DNA of 64,000 nt, taken from assembly GCA_037903475.1 (NCBI GenBank), contig JBAJFG010000582.1, positions 682,001 through 746,000 on the forward strand. Reading direction: 5' to 3'. The notes beneath the pieces are model-generated. The model was not told the DNA's origin. It saw only the letters and a list, made by a program, of their open reading frames with translations, and made no database searches. The translations under genes were made by a program, and so were the position numbers. The DNA comes from Ancylostoma caninum (lineage: Eukaryota > Nematoda > Chromadorea > Rhabditida > Ancylostomatidae). The stretch's first letter is position 1, and every line of letters begins with the position of its first letter. Shown here piece by piece: positions 21,892 through 33,352 of this stretch.

Positions 21892-24800
21892 TCAACCTAG
21901 GCTACAAGAGAAGTTCCTCTCTGACAAATCGGTGGCAGCTTCTCGAGAAATCACTGCACCCTCCTCTCCAAGCGAACTTATGTAGTTCTTAACATCGTAG
22001 CCGTAGGAGTTAGACAGGATCAAGTTGATCACAGATTGGTCGTACCTGAAAATACATCGAGAATGGGTGGTTACTTATTCACTAATCACATGTGGGAATG
22101 ATGGCACAGAGAGTTCGTACACTGTTAGTGAGATTATGTGGAGAACCACGTTTTAGTTGAGAGCAATGGCTTCTCGTATTCGATGGCTTGCTTAAAGGCA
22201 GCGCTCACGTTAAAAATTTTTTTCTCGCATTTGTGATCATTTTAAAGGTGACATTAATTGGAATGTAACTGCAAAGGAATCACTCTAAATCCTGCAGTTA
22301 CTCGAGTAATAAAACTCGTACGCATGTCCAAATGCGCCCATCATGCTCAACCCCGACCCACTCTCTTTGATCGTGTGCGTCGTGTTTCTCAGCCGATAGG
22401 ATCGATCTGTATTTTCGGATAGCGGTGATCTTTTCTTCGCCTCGGCGGCCGCAGCCATCTCAGGCTATAGATCTCGTACAAATGGGCATGTATTGGCAAA
22501 ATACAAATCAGTATTTCTCACAAACGTTGCCTTTCTTGATGGTCTTTCCTCCATTATGAGCACAATAGATGCCTCCAGAAATGAATCTTATAAAAAAATC
22601 GAAAGCGTTTTTTATCGTGAGTGCTGTCTTTAGGGTGGTCCAGTAAATAAGTGCACATTCACCTTTTCTCATATACATAAATCAAATTTCCAGGTCCCTC
22701 ACTCAAAATGAACTATTTTAATAGTGGTAATGAGCAGGTACAAACTTTCTATTCTGTTGCATGTTTTTGGACTCGATTTTTCCGTGTTTTTTTTTTCATC
22801 TCTGGAATAGTATGCCTTTCCTATTCGACCTCTAATTAAGATTTACAACTCATACTGACCTGTGACAATTAGCGTAGTTTTTATATCGGCCATCTTTAAA
22901 TTTGCACTGTAGCTGCGCTCCAGGGGGTGCCATACAATCTTTTTCAAGAGCGCACAACACATACCTTAACAGATGCACCTGATTTGCCTTAGTAACAGGT
23001 GTGATTCGTATTAGATGTATTAGCGAACCATTTCAGTATTTCAACACCATCCTCGGTCCTCGCAACAAAAGCAAAACTGGCATCGTGGTTCATAGACGCT
23101 TCCTTCTTTATCGCCTCGATATTCGTAGGGATGTACTTATATGTTCCTGCAATTCTCATCTGAGACTATATCGAGAGACAAGATTTGTTGCCATCTTGTG
23201 CAGCCAGCCGTAAGTCTCCATATTTCTTCATAGCTCACCCCTTCAATTTTTATTGCATTAGGCTCCCGTAACTACTATAATGTGAGACTATAATGCTTCA
23301 AGTTCCGTTGATTCCTTCATCCCCTATGATCATACCCATTTCTCAAACACTACAACAATAGCACCACGAAGTGTTCAGAAGCACTTATTAAAATAAGTAG
23401 AAATATTGAGCTGACTTATTTCCGTTCCCTTGTTATTTAATTAGTTTTATTTAATCATGCGTTACATGAACGTGCTGCACATCAGGAGTAAGAAGAACAC
23501 AACGGCACCTAGGGAAGAAGTAGGAACTAAACAAAAAACGCCAGCACCATCACTTATACTAATATTTAATTCTTACTGGCGGATGCTTAAGATAGCCGAA
23601 GAAGTTTCTCAAGGTGTAATTGTTAGATCTTCGAAATTTGAGCACTTGTGCATTCGAACATTTATGGTTACTCAATTAGGCTAAATATCCAGAATAAGCT
23701 AGATCGGCTCAGCAGTCAGTTTTATTATTTTTATTATTCATTGTAAGCTGTCGATATTGCTATTTTTTTGAAATTGGTTCGTTTGTCCTCTACTAATCAA
23801 TCCAAATTATCACCGCCAAAATGAGTAGGTCTTCTTCTAACGAGAACAGCACCTTTTCTTCAAGTTCCTCCTTCCCATTTTATCTACGACTTCCACCTAG
23901 TAGACACCTCGGGAGTGATTCCCCCATTTTGGTCTGTCTGCTCGACAGCTTCAATGATGAATGCAATGGAATGACAATAGATTTGGACTTCCATGTGCGT
24001 GATCCGTTTGAAGGCAGCACCCACCGAAATTTTCGACCTCGAGATTTTAGCACAGTTCGGGGTAATCAGGTGCGCTTAGCACAGTTGAAATGGTGAAAAC
24101 AGTCGAAACCGTCGAACCGTGTTTTCTAGAACTCCTCAGCTCATTGCTTTTAAGGAGGATGCGACAAGTTGCGCGATCTGTTCGATGCGGACCGATCCAA
24201 GAAAGTCGATACCGCTGCCTTTTTTGTCAGCTGTTTCGTGGGCGAAAGACGTTTTTAGTCCTGTTCTGCAGCTTCCTGAAGTTGATGGAAGAAAACAAAC
24301 TTTGAAAAAGACGTTCTGACCAATCAAGGTGTCGCAGAAACATAATCGAGTTGTAAAACAATTCCAGAACCATGCAAAAATTCAAAAATGAGACAATGGC
24401 GGAATTCGACCATATACGTGACTAAAGAAGAAGGTTCCTTGCCAAATAACAAGTAGAAGAATTTGTTGTACTATGCAATGCAAAGAAGGAGAGCTAAAAA
24501 CTAAAATATAACTTTTTAATGACAAGAAAAGAAATGGCTGCTCACCAAATCAGCTGGCAGCACCCCTCCGCTGCCGCCACAACTCGATCGAGCGACCCCA
24601 CGCTGGTCTGGGTGATCCAGGATCTTGGACATTCGACTAATTATATCTTAGGAACGGTTGGACTTCTTTCTTTATCGATTTGTTGAGACTTTTGCCAAGG
24701 TTCGAAAACGATCAAAACCTCGGACCAGAAATTTCCCACGGTTGCTGCCTTTAATAACGTCACCTGCGACACAACAAAAGTGCAGTCTGGCAAAATGTCT

Positions 24801-27800
24801 GGCATAGGAGCGCATATGATGCAAGGTGGTGTAATTGGAATCCTTTGTGCAGGGAACGCTGTAGTGACTATGCTGATGCTTGTATCAGGATTTTCCAAAA
24901 GTTCCCAGACTTGCGCTTGTTTGCGTCTGTTCGATGAATGAATATAGTATAACGGCGGTATCCTACCAATCAAACTGCATTAGACTCAGGAAGTGCAATA
25001 AATGTGAAGGTGGGAGGGTAGTACCTCATGCTCCTGTACATTGACTGGGGTATGCCAACGTTTTAACGATAAAAAATTGTATAGAACACGGTCACTCAAT
25101 TTTGCACCAGAGGACACCGCCTATCTGGTCTGCGCGCCGCACCATCTACGCAACGCGTAAGACCAGCTGAGCTGTATGATTGTCGGACGTTGCCGACATT
25201 GATGTTTAGCTTAGGCAGACTACATGAGCGGAGGGGGGGGGGGCATGAAGTACGTCGCGACGCGACCGCATCGCACGCATACGTTCCAAGGCCAGGTTTT
25301 TCTTCCAAATCCACCGCAGTAAATAACTTTGGTGACTACCTCCTAACAAATTGTGGGTTCCGATACCACTAATCTGCTTAGGAAACTTGTTCATTTTCCT
25401 GAAAAACTGCTCGTATTTTTGAAGGCTGGAGTCGCAACGCGCAGATGAATCGAGTAGTCATACATCAGCAGCTTACCTCTTCTTAAGCAGCATATGGTCG
25501 GTGTTCTGCGATGCAAAAGTGGTTGATCGGAACTGTATGTGGGTGGTAAGATTTTCTCAAAATTGGCGCCGTCAAAAAGCAAAAAAGCGGACAAAATGCG
25601 AAATAAAAAGTCACCAGCAGGTGACATACTGACTGTGTCGAACGATAGTGTTTCATTGCTTGTTTGGAAATGATCTGTTCAAGCGTCTTAGTGTTCCTTC
25701 AAATCTGTTCTAATTTACATATAGAACGAGCCACTCGTCATAGGCTGTTCTGTACCAGACACTGACAGTTCTGTACCTAACACTGACACTTTTCCATTCT
25801 CGGTTCTTCTCTCTAATCATACTCCGGATGGTTTTACAGCAAATAGAAATTTTATGAAAAGAGAACTCATCTTATGATCAGAAGAGGTGTCTATCATTGT
25901 CAATTAATACAAATAGGCATGTCGCTCACCTGGGTTAGTAACTGCAAATATGCTATGTCCAGAAGGAGAATGCAGCATGAAAGCAGGCTAAAAAGCGTTG
26001 TAGTTACTCTAGCAAATAGCAAAATATCTCCGAAAGCCAACAAAGTTCAAGCTAAACTCGATTATTAATTCAGAAAGGGTAGGTTCACCTTCCCACACTG
26101 CATGAGAGATGCTTTGTTGTTTCCATAGACACTGAAAATTACATCCATTAACTACCAGAAATCTACGGGTGTCTCAATTATCAATAATTATTCATTCAAG
26201 GATGTGGAAGTGGAAGTGTATCACACGTTATTATGATAAGAGGCGCCACATTAAAGGCAGAGGGCCACCTCGTTCTGCCTGTTGGATTTACCAACATATC
26301 CTAGACCTTCTCATCATGTTGATCTCTGGCATGTACATCAACAGGCACAGAAGCGACGAAATCCCCATTTTTGAAAGGCTCGAACTGGATAAAAATTTGG
26401 AGCCCGGAGGCGGATCGCTCCAAGCTGTGCTGGCTGCCTGCCACGGCTGCCGCGTCGGTCAACGAGTCTTGGCGTGTCCAATCGATAAGATCAACGGCTT
26501 CAAATGTTAACTCGGGTTGGCAAACTGTTACCGACCCCGTCCTGGAAGACGGGTTTATAGACCATTCTGAGACAATTTATGTATACCGTTGGAACCATCG
26601 CGCCGAGTAGATGCAGAATCTGCTGTTAGCTGAACAACGAAAATGAGGTGGACCCCTGCCTTTAAGGGTGGGTGGTGCAGGGATGAATAGATCCGCCTGA
26701 GTAGGGGAAAACAGCACGAAAGATCTCTGGTTTAGAGTACGCCATAGCAAAAAATGGTTTTAAACTGGAAAAAAATCTCAAGAGGACCAGCAAAAAGATT
26801 TATTCCATTGAGAATTTACCGTACTTCTTAGTGCTCAGCATGCTGCTAAATATCATTTTTTTTTGAGGAAGCTTCTTTCAGGAAGGGTGAAACGAAACAA
26901 TTCGATTAGCCATGCTTTGTCTAGAAATCTTCGCGAGTAGTGGCTGGGTGATTTCATAATTTACTTCTGCTCGGGATGAGAATCGCTGGACAAAAGAAGC
27001 GTCAGGCTGGTACACGTGGTGACCGAAAGTGTTGCACTTCCGATCACCACGTGTACCAGTCTGGCGCATCCTTTTGTCATTACAGTACTCTCATTGAAAT
27101 ATATTACTACAATAGCACAAACTCCACGCGACAGGGGCAAACGTCTACGGTAGTTTGTAATATGCGAACGGTAAACAGTCTGCGTAGTTTGAATGAGGTC
27201 TTCTATTTAGTACACCTGCTCCGTGCGTGCAGTTGAGGTCCGCGTGTAGAACCATCATAATGTAGGAGGTTATGAATGCGTGTGTGCGTGAAATATGCGG
27301 CTATACAGTGATTGATAGGACGAGCCGAAAGCTGACGCTGCTCAGACGCTGGGGAAACACGCAAGTTTGTGTCGAAGAGCACTACTGGCGCAATAAGGAC
27401 AATTCTTACTGGAGTGTCAGACGCACGCATCCATTTGCGAAGGATTTTCCATGAAGACCGTCAACGCGGCATGTACATCGTCAATGAGAAGAACGCGCAG
27501 CAGCGGCGGGGCAGTGAATGCGTACGTCTGAGTCTGCGTGCTGCGTCAGCGATGCGACTTGCCATATCCTTCATCATATAGGCGTACGCGCGTCTAACAC
27601 ACGCATCTAATATGAATTGCCCTATACTCGCACAGACCTTGCTTACCAGGGCTGCGTCTAAGGAAACCATAAGAGCGCTATTGAATGTAAAATGGGCTGT
27701 TAACAAAGCGATGAAGAAGCCTTCGCAAAATTTCTCCGTAGCAGTTTTAATCTTGGAAGCGGCAACGCAGAGCGAGCTCGCGCACCAAGTGCCGCGAGCG

Positions 27801-30800
27801 GGGGGGGGGGAGCTTTCAGAGATTTTGCCTCGCGCGAGACTTGCGCGTCATTTTGGCTGTAGTGGCGATCGCCACGATTACTGTCGAACTCTGGGGATAC
27901 TCTATGCCAGCACACTATTCCATGCAAACTGAGTGATAAGATAAGAGGACTTGTAACATTTCGTCCTCATCATTTCCATTCATATTCTTCACAGCTACGG
28001 TGTCGCTGTAAGGTATGCCATGGGCCTGACGCAGGCACACATCCAGTATGTGTTTCCTAACAGACGAGCTTTTACTGATAGCAGTGATTACTCGTCTGTT
28101 AGGGAACATATACTACGATTACAGAAAGCGTGAAACTTCTGCAGGTCCACTGTGCAACAGGGATGAGCATCTCGTTTAGCAATCATAAGTAGGTTTTGGC
28201 CTGTCTGTCAGCCGGCCTTTTAGCAATGGCGGAAATCGTTTTAATTAGTACTTTTCAACGTTATCAAGCAAAGTCCTCATTACAGGAGAACACTTTTTCC
28301 GTCACGTTTCACGGGGTGGTAGTAAACCAACTGAAACCTGGCAGCTTACGGGAAACTGCGGTAGAGTGATGTAAGCTTCACTGGAACGAACATGGTTCTC
28401 TAAGGATGATGCTCAAATACTATGACCAGGGACCATACTTTCAGGTAAACTCACAGTTCGAAATCGAACTATGACCTCACCGTCACGCTGAACTTGCTGC
28501 CAAACAACGAGGACGCGGTCAGCGAAAGAGTGTGCGCCGCGAGAGACGCAGACGGCGACCTCGTCGTTTCGCGAAAAAGTCCTCCAGAGGACTTTTTGCT
28601 CATGGTTCGAGTTCATCGCTGTAGCCAGTCGAGCGCGCACTGACTCTTTTCCGGTGAAGACGCATTTCCGGGTACACTCAGCTGATCGTTGTTCCTATCT
28701 CGATCATCATAACCTTTCGTCGAAGATCATCGATGACTCCAATTTTCTGGTGGCTCATTCTGACAGCTGAGCCCTACACCTTCCCAGATTAAATGCCACA
28801 TATTTTGTGCTCGCAATTACATTTGTGAGCTTAACACATCAAAGTTAAGTTACGCGGAAGAGATTCACCAGCAGCTTGGGGTATAATGGTCACATAAGGT
28901 CCGGTTATCACTCCAATCCATGGTTCAGAGGTACGTCAGCATACTCCGAGAACAACGAGTATTCTATCTGTGGAGGTCCGAAACCTCTAAGGGTGTAAAG
29001 GTTTTGCAAGAGCCTCATCATTCGAAGACCACAGTTGTCATTGTCAGTTAGCTCCGAGCTAGTTCATGGTTGCAAACCAGAGCTGACGGTTCACCGCAAC
29101 CTTCTGCTCATCGTTTCGTCGCCGTTCCATAAGGTTTACTACCACCCCAGTAGTTTGGATGCTCGGAGTAAGATAGTAGTAAAAGGTACTCCAGAGGATT
29201 TGCTCTAGGCCATAAGGAAAGAATTTTGTTCAGGTTTTCTTGCTTGCCTTGGTAGCTGGTATGCTGCAGCATACACCTTTAGCCGTTATTCTTATCCGGT
29301 ATCTTTATCCAGTAATTTTTGGCTATTCCCTTATCCAGACCTCGGAAAATGGGTGGCGGTGGTGGTGGTGCAGGTCGTGGAAAGCTCGGATAAGGTAGAC
29401 ATAGAGGTCGGACCTGCTATCTCGAGATTTCGTACAGATTATGTGCGTCATAGTAATCTCGCATTATAAACTCACCCTAGCGCACAAAAATCTTTCCGCA
29501 ACAAGTAAAAAGCTTCTAAGAGAAAATGCTACCTGAAGAACCTTAATCCATTCATTCTGCGACATGTGATCTCTCTGTAAACAACTTCACGTCGATCTTT
29601 CTTCCATCGCACGGACGTGTCCATGTACCAGACGGCCCCAAATTCGCGAAGTGCCATCTGAAATACCGGTAACTGTAACAGAAACAAACAGCATGGGAAA
29701 AATGACGAGACAAGTATGTTTTAGAGTGGAAAAGACCTCTGCAAACATTCCTTTCCGATACTATTTATTCATTTTGCGAATGCTTCGTCTAAGAATTTTT
29801 TGAAACCTTTCCAGAAAACGAGGGATAAAAGATGTTGAAAGGTTCTTCTACATGAACGTTCAAAAAATATACAACAGTAACTTTGACATTTTTGAATGTG
29901 CCCGCACCGACGTCTCTGAAAATCACCATCTATCTTTTTTTTTGATGGTTGCGGTCCATCATTTAGATGAATTCATGCGTAGTTTTCGGAAAGGCCCTAT
30001 GTTTCTAGCCTGTGGTGTTAATGATACTGAGCATCCGTGCATGTATTGCTCGTATCTACGCATGCACGTGGTGTTTATTTGCATACGTCCCCCACACTTT
30101 CCGGGGCATGATGAGACCTTAAAATTCGGCCACAGATTCGAATACCTGTCATTGTTGAATGGTTTTATGAACGAATTTCCTCAAAGTTCTAGTATGCTGG
30201 TTGCTTGCGTAGTGAGGGCTTTGATAGAGAATGCCGATTTAGTTGAATTCACTGACTTTCTTTATTTCTTCGCAAAACTTGACGAAAAAGCATTCACTGG
30301 TAGTGTTCACTTTGGCACTTCAGAAACTGAAGGAAATTTTCTCTGGATCTGTCACCTTCGACAATTGCTGCCTTACATGTGAAGTAGATTAGAACAAAGT
30401 ACTCAGTTGAAACCGGATGTAATCTAAATAGAAAAAAGTACTCAGTTGAAACCGGATGTAATCTAATATTTCTCCTATTGTTCGCAGTGTGGGAGATACA
30501 TATGATGACCTTTCCGCGGCACGAGTTTTTCCTGTAATTTTCCCCGATAATTGCACCACGATGTTAACATTGTTGTGATTTGCAAATTAGCACTCCACAC
30601 TTCAATCATCGGTCACCGAACTGCTCACTTCCGTTTCCTCTGACAAATAAAAAACTGATACAGACAGTTTGATTCAGAGGTGCTTGTGATCAGCTCGTTT
30701 TCAATGGATTTGGGCCGGCCGAAACGAATCATCCAGGAATTGAGTGCCCAAAGATGAACATTTCCACTCGGAAGCTGGATCAGTGCTTAGAACATTTAAA

Positions 30801-31088
30801 AATATTGGTGAAGTTACTGATATTATGTTTAGGTAACACTCACTCTTCTTCAGGATTTGGGAATTTCTGGAATGTCACGACATCATCCTTTGGCCTTCAC
30901 ACAAATTGGGCATTGTGATGATCACTTCTACTTCATCGTGCAAGGCGAGAAATCTCACGGCAACAGAACAATAATGTGGAAGAATTTACCGCTATCAGAA
31001 GAGATTTCCATCTGTACTCCGTCAACACCTTCACGTACGGCGGGTATTTGTCGAATGGGAACTCGCGTACTTCCACCATACACTTGCT
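21892..31088 (-). CDS. DUF1647-like nematode protein, partial exon set
   Basis: Five minus-strand exons fit in frame. 31088-30990 ([20 protein letters not shown]...) and 29657-29533 ([20 protein letters not shown]...) join at phase 0. 23146-23029 ([16 protein letters not shown]...EILK), 22964-22860 ([18 protein letters not shown]...) and 22045-21892 ([17 protein letters not shown]..., TGA) join at phases 2 and 2. The 64-bp intron 22965-23028 restores the [15 protein letters not shown] join across what looks like a frameshift. From memory the text resembles the nematode DUF1647 family, with its '..[10 protein letters not shown]..' and '[23 protein letters not shown]' regions; the biochemical role is unknown. 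The first exon(s) and one short middle exon (before TYKYIP) were not found, so this may be a gene with a long intron, two neighbouring partial copies, or a decayed gene. The last intron holds a MITE. Confidence 0.62.
22192..22632. mobile_element. MITE with TTAAAGGCAGC ends, in an intron
   Basis: The ends TTAAAGGCAGCGCTCACG and CGTGAGTGCTGTCTTTA are inverted repeats of each other; the body is about 440 bp and non-coding. It lies inside the last intron (22046-22859) of the DUF1647-like gene. Confidence 0.75.
23232..24006. other. No exon found
   Basis: Short plus-strand ORFs (23457-23684 and 23821-24096) are low-complexity or lack signals. The missing middle exon of the DUF1647-like gene should lie somewhere between 23147 and 29532 but was not recognised here. 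Confidence 0.3.
24007..24594. repeat. Second long TTAAAGGCAGC-family copy
   Basis: It aligns with 5512-6092 over almost its whole length and in the same orientation, with many single-base differences and small indels. The start reads 'tttgaaggcagcacccacc' rather than TTAAAGG, so the terminus has mutated. Confidence 0.65.
24595..26990. other. Intronic/intergenic, open frames without support
   Basis: A minus-strand frame of 110 codons at 24641-24973 and another of more than 100 codons without ATG at about 26290-26630 stand out for length only. A run of nine Gs lies near 25233-25241. I see no splice-supported exon and no known motif. Confidence 0.3.
26991..27076. repeat. Inverted repeat with about 41-bp arms
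   Basis: The arms 26991-27031 and 27035-27076 pair over almost their full length. The core GGTACACGTGGTGA / TCACCACGTGTACC is exact and the loop is 3 nt. Mismatches are few, which suggests recent origin or an RNA hairpin under constraint. Confidence 0.85.
27077..28045. other. No gene; GC-richer, both strands open
   Basis: Several ORFs of 60-106 codons overlap on both strands (27203-27932), as expected from G/C-rich low-stop sequence. A run of ten Gs occurs near 27800. No exon signal is convincing. Confidence 0.3.
28046..28113. repeat. Inverted repeat, 23-bp arms
   Basis: Arms GTATGTGTTTCCTAACAGAC... (28046-28068) and its partner (28091-28113) match at 21 of 23 positions, with a 22-nt loop. 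Confidence 0.85.
28574..28597. repeat. 11-bp-arm palindrome
   Basis: AAAAAGTCCTC and GAGGACTTTTT are separated only by CA. The palindrome sits in a G/C-rich stretch with an open minus-strand frame. Confidence 0.8.
28598..29532. other. No exon found; inside the DUF1647-like gene span
   Basis: This is the stretch directly 3' (minus strand) of the exon at 29657-29533. A 'GTAGCA' donor follows that exon. No following exon was recognised. A GGT-rich short tract lies at 29350-29370. Confidence 0.3.
29815..30382 (+). CDS. Uncharacterised long open exon-like frame
   Basis: This is the longest non-repeat open frame in the window: 176 codons from ATG 29852, extending upstream to a TTTCCAG acceptor-like site at 29814 to give about 188 codons ending TGA at 30382. 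No domain is recognised. It contains 8 cysteines, among them an [14 protein letters not shown] cluster near residues 53-66. It lies within, and antisense to, an intron (29658-30989) of the DUF1647-like gene. No upstream partner exon was found, so it may be a terminal exon, a nested gene or a chance frame. Confidence 0.3.
30396..30466. repeat. 32-bp direct duplication
   Basis: Two exact copies of a 32-bp unit (AAAGTACTCAGTTGAAACCG...) start 39 bp apart, right after the stop codon of the preceding open frame. Confidence 0.9.
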
Positions 31089-32039
31089 CTTAAAAGAGTA
31101 TTAGATAAACAGTTGAGTAGGGTAACACTGAAAGTAAAAAAAATTGTGTTCAGATGCTTCACTTTAAGCTGTTCATTAATACCGTTTTGGCTCATTCTCA
31201 GGATATGTTTTCCCATCGTTGAATGAATGGTTGTTTAGTGCAATGGTTATTCAAAAGTGAAACTCTCTCTCAATGGTAGGATTAATCCGACTCATCGCGG
31301 CTGTTTCAGAGCGGTTTCTTGAGTTTGCAAAGTCGAATTGTGCTGTACAACTCATCAACAAGCCAGCTAGCTAACCTAACAAATCAGACATCATTCTAGC
31401 TCTTCATATCGAGCGGATTGAGTATAACGCTGTTGATGAACTTCAGCCCGTCTGGTCAAAATACCGTTTCTTTCATCACAACTGAATTATGCTAATACAA
31501 CGAAATTCGCTATGTTATCTGTTGCGATATGTTGCGAAAGAAAAATGCAAAGAAAGTCCTAGTGATTTGGCTAAAATTGTTTTGGAATGGGTAACTACGC
31601 CGTCACTTTAAATTCGTGAATATATACCATGACTATGTTCCCCTCTGCGTTATAATCTCAACGGAAATCTCCGTGGAACACTGGTCAAAAGGGCTCCGTT
31701 GCTTGTGGTCTATGGTTGTTTTGTAACTACAGGAACGCTCACACCGTCGAGCCTGCTCGCAAGCTTCCAAGAAAAGTTGCACACCTAGCTGCTCCTGTAG
31801 AATAAGGTGTGGCTAACTCATGCATTCTTATGCTGTTTTATTGTCTATACGCTGCTCCACATGCCTACTGTCACCTCTTCGTGATTGGTCTAATAAAAAT
31901 GAGATAGGATGAAGTACGTTAAGATCCAGTTCTATATCTGATACTAATTTTTATTGAAGTTTTTGGTGTTTTGTTGAGGGTATCTGTTGAGAAGTTTTTA
32001 TTTCGGTGAGCTTTCGGCGTGTAATACTTTCGATAGACC
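31089..32039. other. Upstream region of the DUF1647-like gene
   Basis: The N-terminal exon(s) of that gene would be expected here on the minus strand, but none is recognisable. AATAAA-type signals near 31950 and 32000 (minus strand) fit the 3' end of the small gene that follows. Confidence 0.3.
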
Positions 32040-32289
32040 TTAATTTCCATGTAATGCAATATAATCCTGATGCAAGCAAACACAAGCAAATTAGGAACTG
32101 TATCGTGTGGTGAGAAGAAATAAAAAGATTTCTGAAGCAACAGTGGTGCTAACGTACGTGAAACAGAAACATATTGAACAGAGCTCGAGGTGGTGGTTCC
32201 AAATACACCTTTCGGACCTCTCCTTCCGCTGCCCCTGTTAGAACGGGTCCTACTAGGAGCAGAACGCCGAGAGGGCAAAGAGATCTCAT
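32040..32289 (-). CDS. Probable small secreted peptide, two exons
   Basis: Exon 1 (32289-32158, 44 codons) starts MRSLCPLGVLLLVGPVLTGA, a textbook signal peptide, and ends at a GTACGT donor. Exon 2 (32066-32040) follows a TTGCATCAG acceptor in phase 0 and adds DYIALHGN and a stop, for 52 aa in total. AATAAA motifs lie 40-90 bp downstream. The predicted mature peptide is about 32 aa with no cysteines. No family is recognised. An alternative donor (GTTAGC, three codons and one base later) would give a longer, different tail, so the 3' part is uncertain. It lies about 540 bp downstream of the next gene on the same strand. Confidence 0.45.
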
Positions 32290-32828
32290 CAGCTGATCAA
32301 TCTCAATAATTAATTTATCTCCTCTTTAGTGTTTGTTTCTGTTGTTGCTGTATGTCTAGTATGTCAAGATTTCAAAGCTGACAAAGTTGATACAAGTGTA
32401 ATTGCTTGAATAGATTGTGGGACCCACCGTCAATCCAGCTATCGTTTCCGCGCTAAGGCCCAAATTGTAAACGATAATCTTCTGACGAGGCCAATGACTG
32501 CGAATGTTAGCTATCTGCAATAACTTCTGCTAATAGTAATTATCATTGACACTAGACCAGTTATGGCTGTTCTCGAGTAGATTTTTGAGTGAAACGAGCA
32601 GCTGAAAGCAATAGAGCAAAGCCCTTTTGTGTGTCGTGGATGCCTGCTCGGGGTGGGGAGGAGGGGAAGGTAGAGGGGGGGGGGGGCACAAAAAGGTACG
32701 TATCTCTTCTGAAAAGTCTTCGTAAAGAAGTCTGATCATTGGTTCAAAAACTGAAGATTTGGAGCTCCTAGGCCTGAGAGACTGATAAGGAAGGTGTTAG
32801 GAAATATGCGCACTGATACCGATAATGT

Positions 32829-33352
32829 CTACTGGTTTGACCTCACCAGGGTAAGTCCTTCCTGGTAATGGTTATCTGACATGGCAGTCACAAACGCAGG
32901 TGTAGGAAGCTCCTCTTTACTAGCGTCGATGATGTTCTTGTTTGAGAGAAGACCTAAAGGAATTTCAGATTATTTTACAGTATCGGTGGTGATCCTCATT
33001 TAAAAATGTTCTTACATACCAAGACGTTCAAGATGTGAGGCATGCTCACAGCTGAATCGACGACCTTTGATGCTGCGATTCTGAGGGAGATGGTAGCAGA
33101 AATCATAGGAGATATTCTTGTGCTGACAAAAGCATTCATTGTCTATGAATCTCTCCTAAAGCAAATGAACAGTTATTCGTCAAGCGACAAGCCATACCAT
33201 CCCAATGCTTAAAGGTGACTCGGTTTTCATGTCAGAGGTTTATTCTGCGGACTTACTTGCGCCAGTAGTGGATGGGTTGTGGAACTGACTGCATAGAGCG
33301 TGAACACCACCAAAAAAGCAAGCAAAAACATGTGCATCTTCTTCCGCAACAT
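32829..33352 (-). CDS. Small secreted Cys-containing protein, three exons
   Basis: Exons 33352-33257, 33155-33020 and 32953-32829 (TAG) join at phases 0 and 1 to 118 aa. The start MLRKKMHMFLLAFLVVFTLY is a signal peptide with a basic head; cleavage is probable after about residue 24. The mature part has a compact Cys region (NECFCQHKNISYDFCYH...FSC) with NIS and NRS glycosylation sequons, then a Cys-free tail. The ATG is preceded directly by TTCTTTAG, a typical spliced-leader trans-splice acceptor, which is why I chose this ATG over the one five codons later. Donors GTAAGT and GTATGT and acceptors GCTTTAG and CCTTTAG are standard. The family is not recognised. Confidence 0.7.

Noticed and set aside
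25810..25880. Minus-strand '[12 protein letters not shown]' as the missing middle exon of the DUF1647-like gene
   Set aside because: A GTATGA donor follows, but the phase does not fit the next exon and no conserved residues are convincing.
28413..28640. Minus-strand frame ending PGHSI as another candidate for the missing exon
   Set aside because: It ends in a stop directly after the similar residues and has no donor; the likeness is five residues only.
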